From positions 6,790,501 to 6,854,500 of the forward strand of contig NZ_CP163444.1 in the NCBI RefSeq assembly GCF_041053105.1: a stretch of DNA of 64,000 nucleotides, given 5' to 3'. Below, in pieces: positions 43,525 to 51,926 of this stretch (positions within the stretch are counted from its first letter, which is position 1; each line of letters begins with the position of its first letter). The stretch comes from Streptomyces sp. R44. GTDB lineage: Bacteria > Actinomycetota > Actinomycetes > Streptomycetales > Streptomycetaceae. The translations under genes and the position numbers were made by a program. The notes under the pieces are model-generated. The model saw only the letters and a program-made list of their open reading frames with translations, searched no databases and was not told where the DNA came from.

Positions 43525-44640
43525 GTGTCGTCCATACCCAGCTTCACCGGTGACGCCAGCCCCTACGGCGGCGGCGACCCGTACGCTGACTACCGGACGG
43601 CCGACTTCCCCTTCACCCAGTACGCGGACCTCGCGGACCGCCGTCTGGGCGCGGGCGTCATCGCGGCCAACGACGAGTTCTTCGCCGAGCGCGAGAACCT
43701 GCTGAAGCCCGAGGCCGCCGAGTTCGACCCCGAGCACTTCGGCCACAAGGGCAAGATCATGGACGGCTGGGAGACCCGCCGCCGCCGTGGCATCTCCGCC
43801 CAGCAGCCGCACCCCACCGAGGACGACCACGACTGGGCCCTCGTACGCCTCGGCGCCCCCGGCGTCGTCCGCGGCATCGTCGTCGACACCGCCCACTTCC
43901 GCGGCAACTACCCGCAGGCCGTCTCCGTCGAGGCCGCCTCCGTGGCCGGCTCGCCCTCGCCCGAGGAGCTCCTCGCCGACGACGTGAAGTGGACGACGCT
44001 CGTCCCGCGCACCGCGGTCGGCGGCCACGCCGCCAACGGCTTCGCCGTCGACGTCGAGCAGCGCTTCACGCACCTGCGCGTCAACCAGCACCCGGACGGC
44101 GGCATCGCCCGCCTCCGCGTCTACGGCGAGGTCGCCCCCGACCCGGCGTGGCTCGGCGTCCTCGGCACCTTCGACCTCGCCGCCCTGGAGAACGGCGGTC
44201 AGGTCGAGGACGCCTCGGACCGCTTCTACTCCCCGGCCACCAACACCATCCAGCCGGGCCGCTCCCGCAAGATGGACGACGGCTGGGAGACCCGCCGCCG
44301 CCGTGACAAGGGCAACGACTGGATCCGCTACGGCCTCGTCGCCGAGTCCGAGATCCGCGCCGTCGAGATCGACACCGCCTACCTCAAGGGCAACAGCGCC
44401 GGCTGGGCCGCCCTCTCCGTCGCGGCCGAGGGCTCGGAGGAGTGGACCGAGATCCTGCCGCGGACCCGCCTCCAGCCCGACACCAACCACCGGTTCGTGC
44501 TCGACACCCCGGCGGTCGGCTCCCGCGTCCGGATCGACATCTACCCGGACGGCGGCATCTCCCGCCTCCGCCTCTTCGGCTCCCTCACGGAGGCCGGTAC
44601 GGCGCGGCTGACCGCCCGCCACCAGGAGCTCGGCGGCTAG
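43525..44640 (+). CDS. alc: Allantoicase
   Basis: A 371-aa enzyme that converts allantoate to ureidoglycolate and urea. The family's internal duplication is clear: MDGWETRRRRG ... VVDTAHFRGNYP ... NQHPDGGIARLRVYGEV is echoed by MDDGWETRRRRDKG ... EIDTAYLKGNSA ... DIYPDGGISRLRLFGSL. The GTG at 43525 starts 1 bp after the allB stop, with AAAGGAAC 7 bases upstream. Coupled to allB. No ureidoglycolate lyase or amidohydrolase follows; that step must be encoded elsewhere. Confidence 0.97.
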   Translation: MSSIPSFTGDASPYGGGDPYADYRTADFPFTQYADLADRRLGAGVIAANDEFFAERENLLKPEAAEFDPEHFGHKGKIMDGWETRRRRGISAQQPHPTEDDHDWALVRLGAPGVVRGIVVDTAHFRGNYPQAVSVEAASVAGSPSPEELLADDVKWTTLVPRTAVGGHAANGFAVDVEQRFTHLRVNQHPDGGIARLRVYGEVAPDPAWLGVLGTFDLAALENGGQVEDASDRFYSPATNTIQPGRSRKMDDGWETRRRRDKGNDWIRYGLVAESEIRAVEIDTAYLKGNSAGWAALSVAAEGSEEWTEILPRTRLQPDTNHRFVLDTPAVGSRVRIDIYPDGGISRLRLFGSLTEAGTARLTARHQELGG

Positions 44641-44684
44641 CCGACTCCTCCACCGACTGGGCGGGCACGACACCCCGCCCGGCC

Positions 44685-44726
44685 CGCGAGGGCGCACCGA
44701 CCCGACAGCACCGGTGCGCCCTCGCG
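44685..44726 (+). terminator. Terminator of allB-alc
   Basis: A perfect 15-bp stem CGCGAGGGCGCACCG (44685-44699) / CGGTGCGCCCTCGCG (44712-44726) with a 12-nt loop, between convergent genes. Confidence 0.88.
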
Positions 44727-44744
44727 TAACCCCTTCCCCGGCGT

Positions 44745-45485
44745 CTACGCTGCGTGGCCGCCGTCCACCGAGAACTCCGCGCCCGTCACGTACCGCCCGC
44801 CCGGTCCCGCGAGGAAGGCGACCATCGCCGCCACCTCGTCCGGGGTGCCGAAGCGGCCGAGCGCCGTCATCGACGCCTGCCCCTCCGCGTACGGCCCGTC
44901 CGCCGGGTTCATGTCGGTGTCGACGGGACCCGGATGGACGATGTTCGCCGTGATGCCGCGCCCGCCCAGCTCCCGCGCGAGCGCCTTCGTCAGGCCGATC
45001 AGCGCCGCCTTGCTCATCGTGTAGAGGGTCCCGCCGGGGCCCGGCACCCGCTGCGTCATGCAGGTGCCGATCGTCACGATCCGCCCGCCCTCTGAGAACC
45101 GTGCCGCGGCCGCCTGCGAGGCGAGGAACGCCGCCCGCACATTCACGTCCAGGACCCGGTCCACGTCCGCGAGGGACAGCGACTCCAGCGGGCCGAGGAC
45201 GCCGGCGCCGACGTTGTTCACCAGGACGTCGAGGCGTCCGAGGGCGTCCGCCGCCCACTCCACCGCACCCGCCGCGTCCCCGGCGTCGGCCGCGTCGGCC
45301 CGCAGGGGCAGCGCCTTGCGGCCGGCCGCCTCGATCCGCGCCGCGACCTCCTTCGCCCGCGCCTCGTCCTGGACGTAGGTGAAGGCCACATCGGCGCCCT
45401 CCTGGGCCAGCCGCACCGCGGTCGCCGCGCCGATCCCCCGGCTGCCACCCGTCACCAGGACCGCCGTGCCGTTCATCGTGGACAT
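44745..45485 (-). CDS. SDR-family oxidoreductase
   Basis: A 246-aa short-chain dehydrogenase. The Rossmann motif VTGGSRGIGAA lies at about residues 11-21, NNVGAG marks the adenine region, and the catalytic YTMSK holds the Tyr and Lys. The serine position normally before this is in VTIGTCMTQ, where Thr or Cys appears instead of a plain Ser, a mild deviation. The C-terminal GRYVTGAEFSVDGG is the standard 3-oxoacyl-reductase-like end. The ATG at 45485 has ACGGAGG upstream. The substrate is unknown. Confidence 0.88.
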   Translation of the reverse strand: MSTMNGTAVLVTGGSRGIGAATAVRLAQEGADVAFTYVQDEARAKEVAARIEAAGRKALPLRADAADAGDAAGAVEWAADALGRLDVLVNNVGAGVLGPLESLSLADVDRVLDVNVRAAFLASQAAAARFSEGGRIVTIGTCMTQRVPGPGGTLYTMSKAALIGLTKALARELGGRGITANIVHPGPVDTDMNPADGPYAEGQASMTALGRFGTPDEVAAMVAFLAGPGGRYVTGAEFSVDGGHAA

Positions 45486-45652
45486 CCCGAAACCTCCGTG
45501 AGTAACGCCAACTGGTTGCGGGTTCAATGAAACTCGGCGGGGCGCCCGGGCGCTGGCGGGAATCGGACCCCGACGCACCGATGAGTTCCGCCCGGCGGCG
45601 CGGTCAGGGCTTCCGAGACACGATGGTCCGGAGAACAGAAAGGGCATCCACC

Positions 45653-46261
45653 ATGGCCACCCTCAGCCTCACCCAGTTCCTCACCCTCGACGGCGTCATC
45701 CAGGCCCCCGGAGGGCCCGAGGAGGACCCCGGCGGCGGCTTCGAGCACGGCGGCTGGTCCGTGCCGTTCGGCGACGAGGACTTCGGTCGGCGCATCACCG
45801 AGATCTTCGCCCGGCCGACCGCCTTCCTCCTCGGCCGTCGCACCTACGACATCTTCTCGGGCTACTGGCCCAAGCACGACGACCCCGCCGACCCCGTCGC
45901 CTCCAAGCTCAACCACCTCCCCAAGTACGTCGCCACGACCACCCTCACCTCCGCCGACTGGGAGAACACCACCCTTCTCCGCGGTGACGTCGTCGAGGAG
46001 GTCGCCGCCCTCAAGGACCGCCTCGACGGCGAGATCCAGATGCACGGCAGCGCCGGCCTCGCCCGCACCCTCCTCGACCACGACCTCATCGACACCCTCC
46101 ATCTGCACGTCTTCCCCGTGGTCCTGGGCATCGGCCGTCGCCTCTTCACCGACGGGGTCCGCCCCACCGCCTTCCGCCTCACCGACGCGCGCACCACGGG
46201 CACGGGCGTCGCCCTCCACACGTACGACCGGGTCGGGCGCCCCACCTACGGCAGCTACTGA
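45653..46261 (+). CDS. RibD C-terminal/dihydrofolate reductase-like protein
   Basis: A 202-aa NADPH-reductase-like fold. It shows LTQFLTLDGVIQAPGG, the FLLGRRTYDIFSGYWP segment and QMHGSAGLARTLLDHDLIDTLHLHVFPVVLGIG, the usual pattern of the YyaP/RibD C-terminal family that is often annotated as dihydrofolate reductase. The ATG at 45653 has GAAAGGG at 8-12 bases upstream. It is divergent from the SDR gene. The physiological substrate is not known for this group. Confidence 0.85.
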   Translation: MATLSLTQFLTLDGVIQAPGGPEEDPGGGFEHGGWSVPFGDEDFGRRITEIFARPTAFLLGRRTYDIFSGYWPKHDDPADPVASKLNHLPKYVATTTLTSADWENTTLLRGDVVEEVAALKDRLDGEIQMHGSAGLARTLLDHDLIDTLHLHVFPVVLGIGRRLFTDGVRPTAFRLTDARTTGTGVALHTYDRVGRPTYGSY

Positions 46262-46377
46262 GCCGGCCGCAGAAGGAAAGGTGTAGCCGCCACGGGCCTC
46301 GCCGGGTACGGTGATCGCTCCGAGTGCGAGCCGTCGAAGTCTCCACCCCGCCTCAAGAGTTGGAGAACCGGCCCGCG

Positions 46378-47313
46378 ATGTCAGCCTCGCCGTCGATCGC
46401 CGCACCCCTGTCCCTCGGCGCCCCCCGCCGCGCCTGGCTCACCGACCTGCCCGTCCTGCTCGTCGCCGTCGTCTGGGGCGCCAGCTACCTCGCGGCCAAG
46501 GGCATCACCACCGGCCACACCGTCATCGCGGTCCTCGTGCTGCGGTTCGCCGTCGTGCTGCCCGTCCTCGTCACCGCGGGGTGGCGCAGGCTCCGGGCCC
46601 TGAACGCGGCCCAGTGGCGGGGCGCCGCGACCCTCGGGCTGATCCTCAGCGGGATCTTCCTCCTGGAGACGTACGGAGTCGTCCACACCTCCGCCACCAA
46701 CGCGGGCCTGATCATCAGCCTCACCATGATCTTCACCCCGCTCGCCGAGGCCGCCGTCACCCGGGTCGTCCCCTCCCGCGCCTTCCTGGCCGCCGCCGCG
46801 CTCTCCGTCGCCGGTGTCGTCCTGCTGACCCAGGGCGGCGGGTTCACCGCCCCCTCCCTCGGCGATCTGCTCATGCTGCTCGCCGCCCTCGCCCGTACCG
46901 TCCACGTCCTGGCCATGTCCCGGATCAAGGCGGTCCGCTCGGCCGACTCGCTCTCCCTCACCACCGTCCAGCTCGGCTCCGCCGTCGCCGTGTTCGCCGT
47001 CATCGCCGCCCTCCCCGGCACCGGCGCCTCTCCCTGGGCCGTGGCCCTCGACTTCGGCCCGCGCGAGTGGGCCGGGCTCCTCTTCCTCTCCGTCTTCTGC
47101 ACGCTCTTCGCCTTCTTCGTCCAGATGTGGGCCGTCCGCCGCACCTCGCCGTCCAGGGTGAGCCTCCTCCTCGGCACGGAACCGCTCTGGGCCGCCGCCG
47201 CGGGCATCGCCCTCGCCGGCGACCGCCCCGGCGTGCTCGGCCTCGCGGGCGCGATCCTCGTTCTGGCGGGGACCAGTTGGGGCCGCCGCGCCGCGGACCA
47301 GGACGCCCGGTAG
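46378..47313 (+). CDS. EamA/DMT-family transporter
   Basis: A 311-aa ten-helix drug/metabolite transporter with the two EamA repeats (about residues 20-150 and 170-300). Typical elements are VVWGASYLAAKGIT in TM1 and the HTSATNAGLIISLTMIFTPL segment at the end of repeat one. The ATG at 46378 gives MSASPSIAAPLSLGAP. It is followed 11 bp downstream by a small membrane protein gene, probably co-transcribed. The transported compound is unknown. Confidence 0.9.
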   Translation: MSASPSIAAPLSLGAPRRAWLTDLPVLLVAVVWGASYLAAKGITTGHTVIAVLVLRFAVVLPVLVTAGWRRLRALNAAQWRGAATLGLILSGIFLLETYGVVHTSATNAGLIISLTMIFTPLAEAAVTRVVPSRAFLAAAALSVAGVVLLTQGGGFTAPSLGDLLMLLAALARTVHVLAMSRIKAVRSADSLSLTTVQLGSAVAVFAVIAALPGTGASPWAVALDFGPREWAGLLFLSVFCTLFAFFVQMWAVRRTSPSRVSLLLGTEPLWAAAAGIALAGDRPGVLGLAGAILVLAGTSWGRRAADQDAR

Positions 47314-47324
47314 GTTCTTGGCCC

Positions 47325-47684
47325 ATGCGTTCACTGCCGTACGACATAGACTTCCGCGCCCGGGCCCGCCGCACCCAGGCCTGGGGACTCGGACTCCTCG
47401 CCGTGGCCGTGCTCCTGTGGATCTGGCTCGCGGTCCTCCTCTTCACGCCCTACCAGAGCGGTGAGTACAGCAGGGAGTGCACCTCCCGGTTCACCAGCGA
47501 GTACCTCCACGACAACGACAGCCGCTGCGTCGAGGAGCGCGACTGGCCCGAACTCCTCGCCGTCCTCGGCGCGTCCGTGCCCGTCGCCGTCATCGGCGGC
47601 GTCCTCTACACCAGCGGCTCCGTGTCCCACCGCATGGCCGAGCACCTGGCCGAGGTCACCCGGCTCAACGAGGCGGGCGCCTGA
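47325..47684 (+). CDS. Small membrane protein, two helices
   Basis: A 119-aa protein with membrane helices at about residues 19-42 (GLGLLAVAVLLWIWLAVLLF) and 75-95 (LLAVLGASVPVAVIGGVLYT). Between them is a Cys-containing outer loop (ECTSRF ... DSRCVEERD) that could form a disulfide. The ATG at 47325 follows the EamA stop by 11 bp. No family recognised. Convergent with the 73-aa membrane protein, 11 bp away. Confidence 0.7.
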   Translation: MRSLPYDIDFRARARRTQAWGLGLLAVAVLLWIWLAVLLFTPYQSGEYSRECTSRFTSEYLHDNDSRCVEERDWPELLAVLGASVPVAVIGGVLYTSGSVSHRMAEHLAEVTRLNEAGA

Positions 47685-47695
47685 CGTCGCCGGTC

Positions 47696-47917
47696 TCAGT
47701 CCTTCGCTATGCGGCTCGCCCCCATCGCGAGAGCCAGACCGAGGACCGCGACCACGATGTTCGCGAACAGCTCCCGGCCCTCCAGGAACCACACGTTCTC
47801 CGTGAGGAACCGGGTCAGACCCATGAAGTGGAACCAGCCGTCGGTCATCTCGCGGATCACCCCTGCCACGCCGGCCACGAGCAGGAGCATCCCGAGGCCC
47901 TCAAGAAACTTCTTCAT
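47696..47917 (-). CDS. Unknown 73-aa membrane protein
   Basis: Small protein starting MKKFLEGLGMLLLVAGVAG, with a second hydrophobic helix near the C-terminus (LFANIVVAVLGLALAMGASRI). The polar middle (REMTDGWFHFMGLTRFLTEN) suggests an extracytoplasmic loop. The ATG at 47917 is internal to a longer open frame but marks the start of the hydrophobic protein. It is divergent from the sensor kinase gene, with a palindrome between them. The function is unknown. Confidence 0.62.
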   Translation of the reverse strand: MKKFLEGLGMLLLVAGVAGVIREMTDGWFHFMGLTRFLTENVWFLEGRELFANIVVAVLGLALAMGASRIAKD

Positions 47918-47974
47918 GACCCGATCATGGAGGGGAGGGCCGGCCTGCCGCGTCCGCCGCTCGTCTACGACGGC

Positions 47975-47990
47975 CGATACCAAAGTATCG
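47975..47990. promoter_or_regulatory. CGATAC-CAAA-GTATCG palindrome
   Basis: A perfect inverted repeat (6-bp arms, 4-bp centre) in the divergent region between the 73-aa membrane protein and the kinase at 48064. A further GTATC half-site lies at 48006. It is a candidate site for the adjacent NarL-type regulator. Confidence 0.55.
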
Positions 47991-48063
47991 ACCTGAGCGA
48001 CTCCGGTATCCCGATGGCCCGCACACCCGGTGCACCGCCCCCGGCCTGCGTACATTTGCGGAC

Positions 48064-49275
48064 ATGACTCGCACGGACCGGCAGCGCTGGCTGCTCCCCT
48101 CCCACCTGGTCGAACCGGGCGGGCGCGGGGCCGCCCGGCCCCGCCGTACCGTCCGCGACTGGATCGTGGACACCTCGCTGTTCCTGCTCGCGGCCCTCGT
48201 CGGCCTCCTCGCCGCCGACACCAGCGCGCAGTACACCAGCGAGACCGTCACCCTCCTCGACCAGCTGGCCGGCGCCGCCGCCTGCTGCGCCCTGTGGACG
48301 CGCCGCCGCTGGCCGGTCGGACTCGCGGTCGCCCTGTCCGTGACGAACATCGTCGCCCCCGTCGCCGCGGGCGCCCTCCTCGCGAGCCTGTTCAGCGTCG
48401 CCGTGCGCCGGCCGTTCCGCGAGGTCGGCTGGATCGTGGCGCTCGCCGTCGCCACCTCCACCGCCCAGGTCTTCGTCCGCCCCGACCCCACCACCCACGT
48501 CGGTCTTTCCATCGCCCTCGGCTTCGTCCTCATCCTGCTCGTCACCGCCTGGGGCATGCTCGTCCGCTCCCGGCGCCAGCTCGTCGAAGCCCTCAGGGAA
48601 CGGGCCCGCCGCGCCGAGGCCGAGGCCGAGCTGCGCGCCGCCCAGGCCCAGCGGCTCGCCCGCGAGGCCATCGCCCGCGAGATGCACGACGTCCTCGCCC
48701 ACCGCCTCACCCTGCTCAGCGTGCACGCCGGAGCCCTGGAGTTCCGGCCGGACGCCCCGCCCGAGCAGATCGCCCGCGCCGCCGGAGTCATCCGCGACAG
48801 CGCCCACGAAGCCCTCCAGGACCTCCGCGAGATCATCGGCGTCCTGCGCGCGCCCGGCGAGAACGGCGACGGCGACCGGCCGCAGCCCACCCTCGCCACC
48901 CTCGACTCGCTGGTCGAGGAGTCCCGCGAGGCCGGTACGGAGGTCGTCCTCGACAGCACCGTCGACGATCCGGCCGCCGTGCCCGCCGCCACCGGCCGTA
49001 CCGTCTACCGCATCGCGCAGGAGGGCCTCACCAACGCCCGCAAGCACGCCCCCGGCACGAAGGTCACGGTCACCGTCCGGGGCCGCCCCGGCGAAGGCCT
49101 CACCGTCGACGTCCACAACCCGGCCCCCGCGGGCCCGGTCCCGCACGTCCCCGGCTCCGGCCAGGGCCTCATCGGCCTCACCGAACGCGCCGCCCTCGCC
49201 GGCGGCCGGATGGAACACGGCCCGTCCCCCGACGGCGGCTTCGCCCTGCACGCCTGGCTGCCGTGGCCGGCCTGA
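48064..49275 (+). CDS. NarL-type sensor histidine kinase
   Basis: A 403-aa membrane kinase. About five helices occupy residues 30-170, followed by a coiled linker (RARRAEAEAELRAAQAQRLA) and HisKA_3 with the phospho-acceptor His in REMHDVLAHRLTLLSVHAG (about residue 218). The HATPase domain has the N-box IAQEGLTNARKHAPG and G-boxes GLTVDVHNP and GSGQGLIGLTERAAL. Its partner regulator begins 235 bp downstream across a 48-bp tandem repeat, an unusually long gap for such a pair. Confidence 0.94.
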   Translation: MTRTDRQRWLLPSHLVEPGGRGAARPRRTVRDWIVDTSLFLLAALVGLLAADTSAQYTSETVTLLDQLAGAAACCALWTRRRWPVGLAVALSVTNIVAPVAAGALLASLFSVAVRRPFREVGWIVALAVATSTAQVFVRPDPTTHVGLSIALGFVLILLVTAWGMLVRSRRQLVEALRERARRAEAEAELRAAQAQRLAREAIAREMHDVLAHRLTLLSVHAGALEFRPDAPPEQIARAAGVIRDSAHEALQDLREIIGVLRAPGENGDGDRPQPTLATLDSLVEESREAGTEVVLDSTVDDPAAVPAATGRTVYRIAQEGLTNARKHAPGTKVTVTVRGRPGEGLTVDVHNPAPAGPVPHVPGSGQGLIGLTERAALAGGRMEHGPSPDGGFALHAWLPWPA

Positions 49276-49330
49276 CCTTCCCGCCCGATCCCGGCGCACA
49301 CGGGCCCCTTGCGGCGAGCATCAACCCCCG

Positions 49331-49490
49331 CCCGATCCCGCCGTACGCGTGCCCACCCCGGCCGGGGGCGACCTTCCGGCCCGTCCCGCTGTACGCGTGC
49401 CCACCCCGGCCGGGCGCGACCTTCCGGCCCGTCCCGCTGTACGCGTGCCCACCCCGGCCGGGCGCGACCTTCCGCCCGATCCCGCCGTAC
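49331..49490. repeat. 48-bp tandem repeat between kinase and regulator genes
   Basis: Units begin at 49331, 49379, 49427 and 49475 (the last one partial), each containing CCG-TGTACGCG-type DNA followed by TGCCCACCCCGGCCGGG and GCGACCTTCCG. Copies 2 and 3 are nearly identical; copies 1 and 4 share a slightly different beginning (CCCGATCCCGCCGTAC). The 48-bp period is a multiple of 3, so every frame through it repeats a 16-residue unit. It is not part of either flanking protein as annotated. Confidence 0.9.
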
Positions 49491-49510
49491 CCGCGGCTAC
49501 CGTGGCCCCC

Positions 49511-50185
49511 ATGACCATCCGGCTGATCATCGTCGACGACGACCCCCTGGTCCGCGCGGGCCTCACCCTCATGCTCGGCGGTGCCGACGACCTCGAGATC
49601 GTCGGCGAGGGCGCCGACGGCCGCGAAGTCCCCGAACTCGTCGCCCGGCACGCCCCGGACGTCGTCCTCATGGACATCCGCATGCCCCACGTCGACGGCC
49701 TCACCGCCACCGAACGCCTCCGCGCCCTCCCCGGCGCCCCCGAGGTCGTCGTCCTCACCACCTTCCACGCCGACGAACAGGTGCTGCGCGCCCTGCGGGC
49801 CGGCGCCGCCGGGTTCGTCCTCAAGGACACCCCGCCCGCCGAGATCGTCGCCGCCGTCCGCCGGGTCGCCGCCGGCGACCCCGTCCTCTCGCCGGCCGTC
49901 ACCCGCCAGCTCATGACCCACGTCGTGGAGCGGCCGGAACAGCCGCCCAGGCGCGCCACGGCCGCCGCCCGGCTCACCGAACTCGCCGACCGCGAGCGGG
50001 AGGTGGCCGTCGCCGTCGGACACGGCCGGTCCAACGCCGAGATCGCCACCGAGCTCTACATGAGCGTCCCCACGGTCAAGGCCCACGTCTCCCGGATCCT
50101 CGCCAAACTCGACCTCAACAACCGTGTCCAGATCGCGCTGCTCGTCCATGACGCGGGCCTCATCGACGCGGACGAGAACGACTAG
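49511..50185 (+). CDS. NarL/FixJ-type response regulator
   Basis: A 224-aa regulator. The receiver has LIIVDDDPLVRAG, the phospho-acceptor Asp in VVLMDIRMPHVDG (about residue 54) and the Lys in GFVLKDTPP. The LuxR HTH is near the C-terminus (LADREREVAVAVGHGRSNAEIA, then SVPTVKAHVSRILAKL). The ATG at 49511 is the family start (MTIRLIIVDDD); the frame is open upstream through the 48-bp repeats, so a longer Pro-rich N-terminus cannot be excluded by sequence alone. It is the partner of the kinase at 48064. Confidence 0.93.
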   Translation: MTIRLIIVDDDPLVRAGLTLMLGGADDLEIVGEGADGREVPELVARHAPDVVLMDIRMPHVDGLTATERLRALPGAPEVVVLTTFHADEQVLRALRAGAAGFVLKDTPPAEIVAAVRRVAAGDPVLSPAVTRQLMTHVVERPEQPPRRATAAARLTELADREREVAVAVGHGRSNAEIATELYMSVPTVKAHVSRILAKLDLNNRVQIALLVHDAGLIDADEND

Positions 50186-50202
50186 TCGGATAGTCTGCTT
50201 CG

Positions 50203-51381
50203 ATGTCCGTCATCGAACTGGGGGAGTACGGCGCGGACTTCACCGCGGATCCGTACCCCTACTACGCGAAGTTCCGTGAAGCAGGCCCCGTCCACGAGGT
50301 ACGGATGCCCGACGGCTTCCAGTTCTGGCTGGTCGTCGGCCATGAGGAAGGGCGCGCGGCGCTCACCGATCCCCGGCTCGCCAAGTCCCCGTCGGTCATC
50401 GGCGTCCGACCGCCGGAGGAGGACATCATCGGCGTCCACCTCCTCTCCGCTGACGCCCCCGACCACACCCGGCTGCGCCGCCTCGTCACGGCGGAGTTCA
50501 CCGGCCGCCGCGTCGAGAACCTGCGCCCCCGCATCGAGCGGCTCACCCACGAACTCGCCGACGCCATGGAACCGGCCGGACGCGCCGACCTCGTCGACGC
50601 CTACGCGTTCCCGCTGCCGATCACCGTCATCTGCGAGCTCCTCGGCGTCCCCGCCGAGGACCGCGACACCTTCCGCGGCTGGTCGAACGAGCTCGTCACC
50701 CCGACCGGCGAGCGCGGCATCCTCGACGCCCTGGAGGGCTTCGGCGGCTACCTCGACGGCCTCATCGAGGACAAGCGGGCCGCAGGACCCGCCGACGACC
50801 TGCTCTCCGGACTGATCTCCGCCCGCGCCGAGGACGGCGACCGGCTCTCCGGGCCCGAACTCCGCGCCATGGCCTACCTGCTGCTCATCGCCGGCCACGA
50901 GACCACCGTCAACCTGATCGCCAACACCGTCCGCAACCTGCTCACCCACCCCGAGCAGCTCGCCGCCCTGCGCGCGGACCCGGACCTCCTCGACGGGGCG
51001 ATCGAGGAGTCCCTGCGGTACGACGGTCCGGTGGAGACCGGCACCTTCCGCTTCACCCGGGAGCCCGTCGCCATCGGCGACACCGTCATCCCGGCCGGAC
51101 AGAGCGTCCTCGTGGGCATCGGGGCGCTCGACCGGGACCCGGCCCGCTTCCCCGAGCCCGACCGCTTCGACATCCGCCGCGACACCAGGGGCCACCTCGC
51201 CTTCGGTCACGGCATCCACTACTGCCTGGGCGCCCCGCTCGCCCGGCTGGAGGGCAGGATCGCGCTCCGGACGCTCCTGGACCGCTTCCCCCGGCTGGAA
51301 CTCGACGCGGAGGCCGGTTCGTTGGAATGGCTGCCCGGCATGCTCCTGCGCGGGACCCGTCGTCTTCCCGTCCGGTGGTGA
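50203..51381 (+). CDS. Cytochrome P450
   Basis: A 392-aa soluble bacterial P450. The I-helix oxygen-binding motif is LIAGHETTVNLI (about residues 228-239), the ExxR is EESLRYDGP (about 269), and the heme loop is FGHGIHYCLGAPLARLEG with the Cys thiolate (about 343). The ATG at 50203 follows the regulator stop by 17 bp. No ferredoxin or reductase is adjacent, so electron partners are elsewhere. A thioesterase gene follows 4 bp later. The substrate is unknown. Confidence 0.95.
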   Translation: MSVIELGEYGADFTADPYPYYAKFREAGPVHEVRMPDGFQFWLVVGHEEGRAALTDPRLAKSPSVIGVRPPEEDIIGVHLLSADAPDHTRLRRLVTAEFTGRRVENLRPRIERLTHELADAMEPAGRADLVDAYAFPLPITVICELLGVPAEDRDTFRGWSNELVTPTGERGILDALEGFGGYLDGLIEDKRAAGPADDLLSGLISARAEDGDRLSGPELRAMAYLLLIAGHETTVNLIANTVRNLLTHPEQLAALRADPDLLDGAIEESLRYDGPVETGTFRFTREPVAIGDTVIPAGQSVLVGIGALDRDPARFPEPDRFDIRRDTRGHLAFGHGIHYCLGAPLARLEGRIALRTLLDRFPRLELDAEAGSLEWLPGMLLRGTRRLPVRW

Positions 51382-51385
51382 CCCC

Positions 51386-51811
51386 TTGAGCGACCAGCCC
51401 TCCGCCCTCGACCTCGACCTCGCCCGGAAGGTCCTGGACGCACAGCCGTTCAGCCGGCTCGTCGGTGCCCGCCTCACCGAGTTCGGCGCGGGCCGTGCGG
51501 TCCTGGAGGTGGACCACCGCGACGAGCTGAGACAGCAGAACGGCTTCCTGCACGGAGGCGTGCTCTCGTACGCGGCCGACAACGCGATCACGTTCGCGGC
51601 GGGCGCCGAGCTCGGCGCGGCCGTGCTGACGGCCGGGTTCTCCATCCAGTACGTCCGGCCCGCGACGGGCGGCGTGCTGCGCGCCCGGGCGGAGGTGGTC
51701 CACGCCGGGCGACGGCAGGCCGTGGTGCGCTGCGACCTGTCGACCGTCGACGAGCAGGGCGCCGAGACGCTGTGCGCGGTCGCCCAGGGCACGGTGCTGT
51801 CCGCCGGCTGA
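51386..51811 (+). CDS. PaaI-type hotdog thioesterase
   Basis: A 141-aa hotdog-fold protein. The motif QNGFLHGGVLSYAADNAITFAA holds the HGG turn and active-site Asp, and the SIQYVRPATGGVLRARAEVV strand pair is typical of the PaaI/YigI acyl-CoA thioesterases. The start is a TTG at 51386, 4 bp after the P450 stop. This is a rare start codon, but no better in-frame start precedes the conserved region. Co-transcription with the P450 is likely; the acyl substrate is not known. Confidence 0.85.
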   Translation: MSDQPSALDLDLARKVLDAQPFSRLVGARLTEFGAGRAVLEVDHRDELRQQNGFLHGGVLSYAADNAITFAAGAELGAAVLTAGFSIQYVRPATGGVLRARAEVVHAGRRQAVVRCDLSTVDEQGAETLCAVAQGTVLSAG

Positions 51812-51841
51812 ACCGTCCCCGTCGCCCACCGCTCCCGGAGC

Positions 51842-51926
51842 GAGCCCTGGACCGGAGCCGGAGTGAGCCCTGGACCGGCTCCGGCCCGAGCCCCGGACCG
51901 GAACCGGCCGCCCGGCCCGAGCCCTA
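51842..51926. repeat. Decayed direct repeats between thioesterase and dehydrogenase
   Basis: Four imperfect copies of GAGCCCTGGACCGGAGCCGG-like DNA begin at 51842, 51865, 51888 and 51919 (periods 23, 23 and 31). The last overlaps the stop codon of the Gfo/Idh gene. No gene function is evident. Confidence 0.65.

Noticed and set aside
49331..49490. CRISPR array
   Set aside because: The 48-bp units are contiguous tandem copies with no unique spacers and no cas genes nearby.
48030..49514. 494-codon frame running through the sensor kinase and the 48-bp repeats
   Set aside because: Pro/Arg-rich shadow of the kinase; its repeated PPYACPPRPGATFRP-type end only reflects the tandem repeat.
51842..51926. 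Insertion-sequence ends or attachment site
   Set aside because: The imperfect 23-bp direct repeats have no transposase or integrase gene and no inverted ends.
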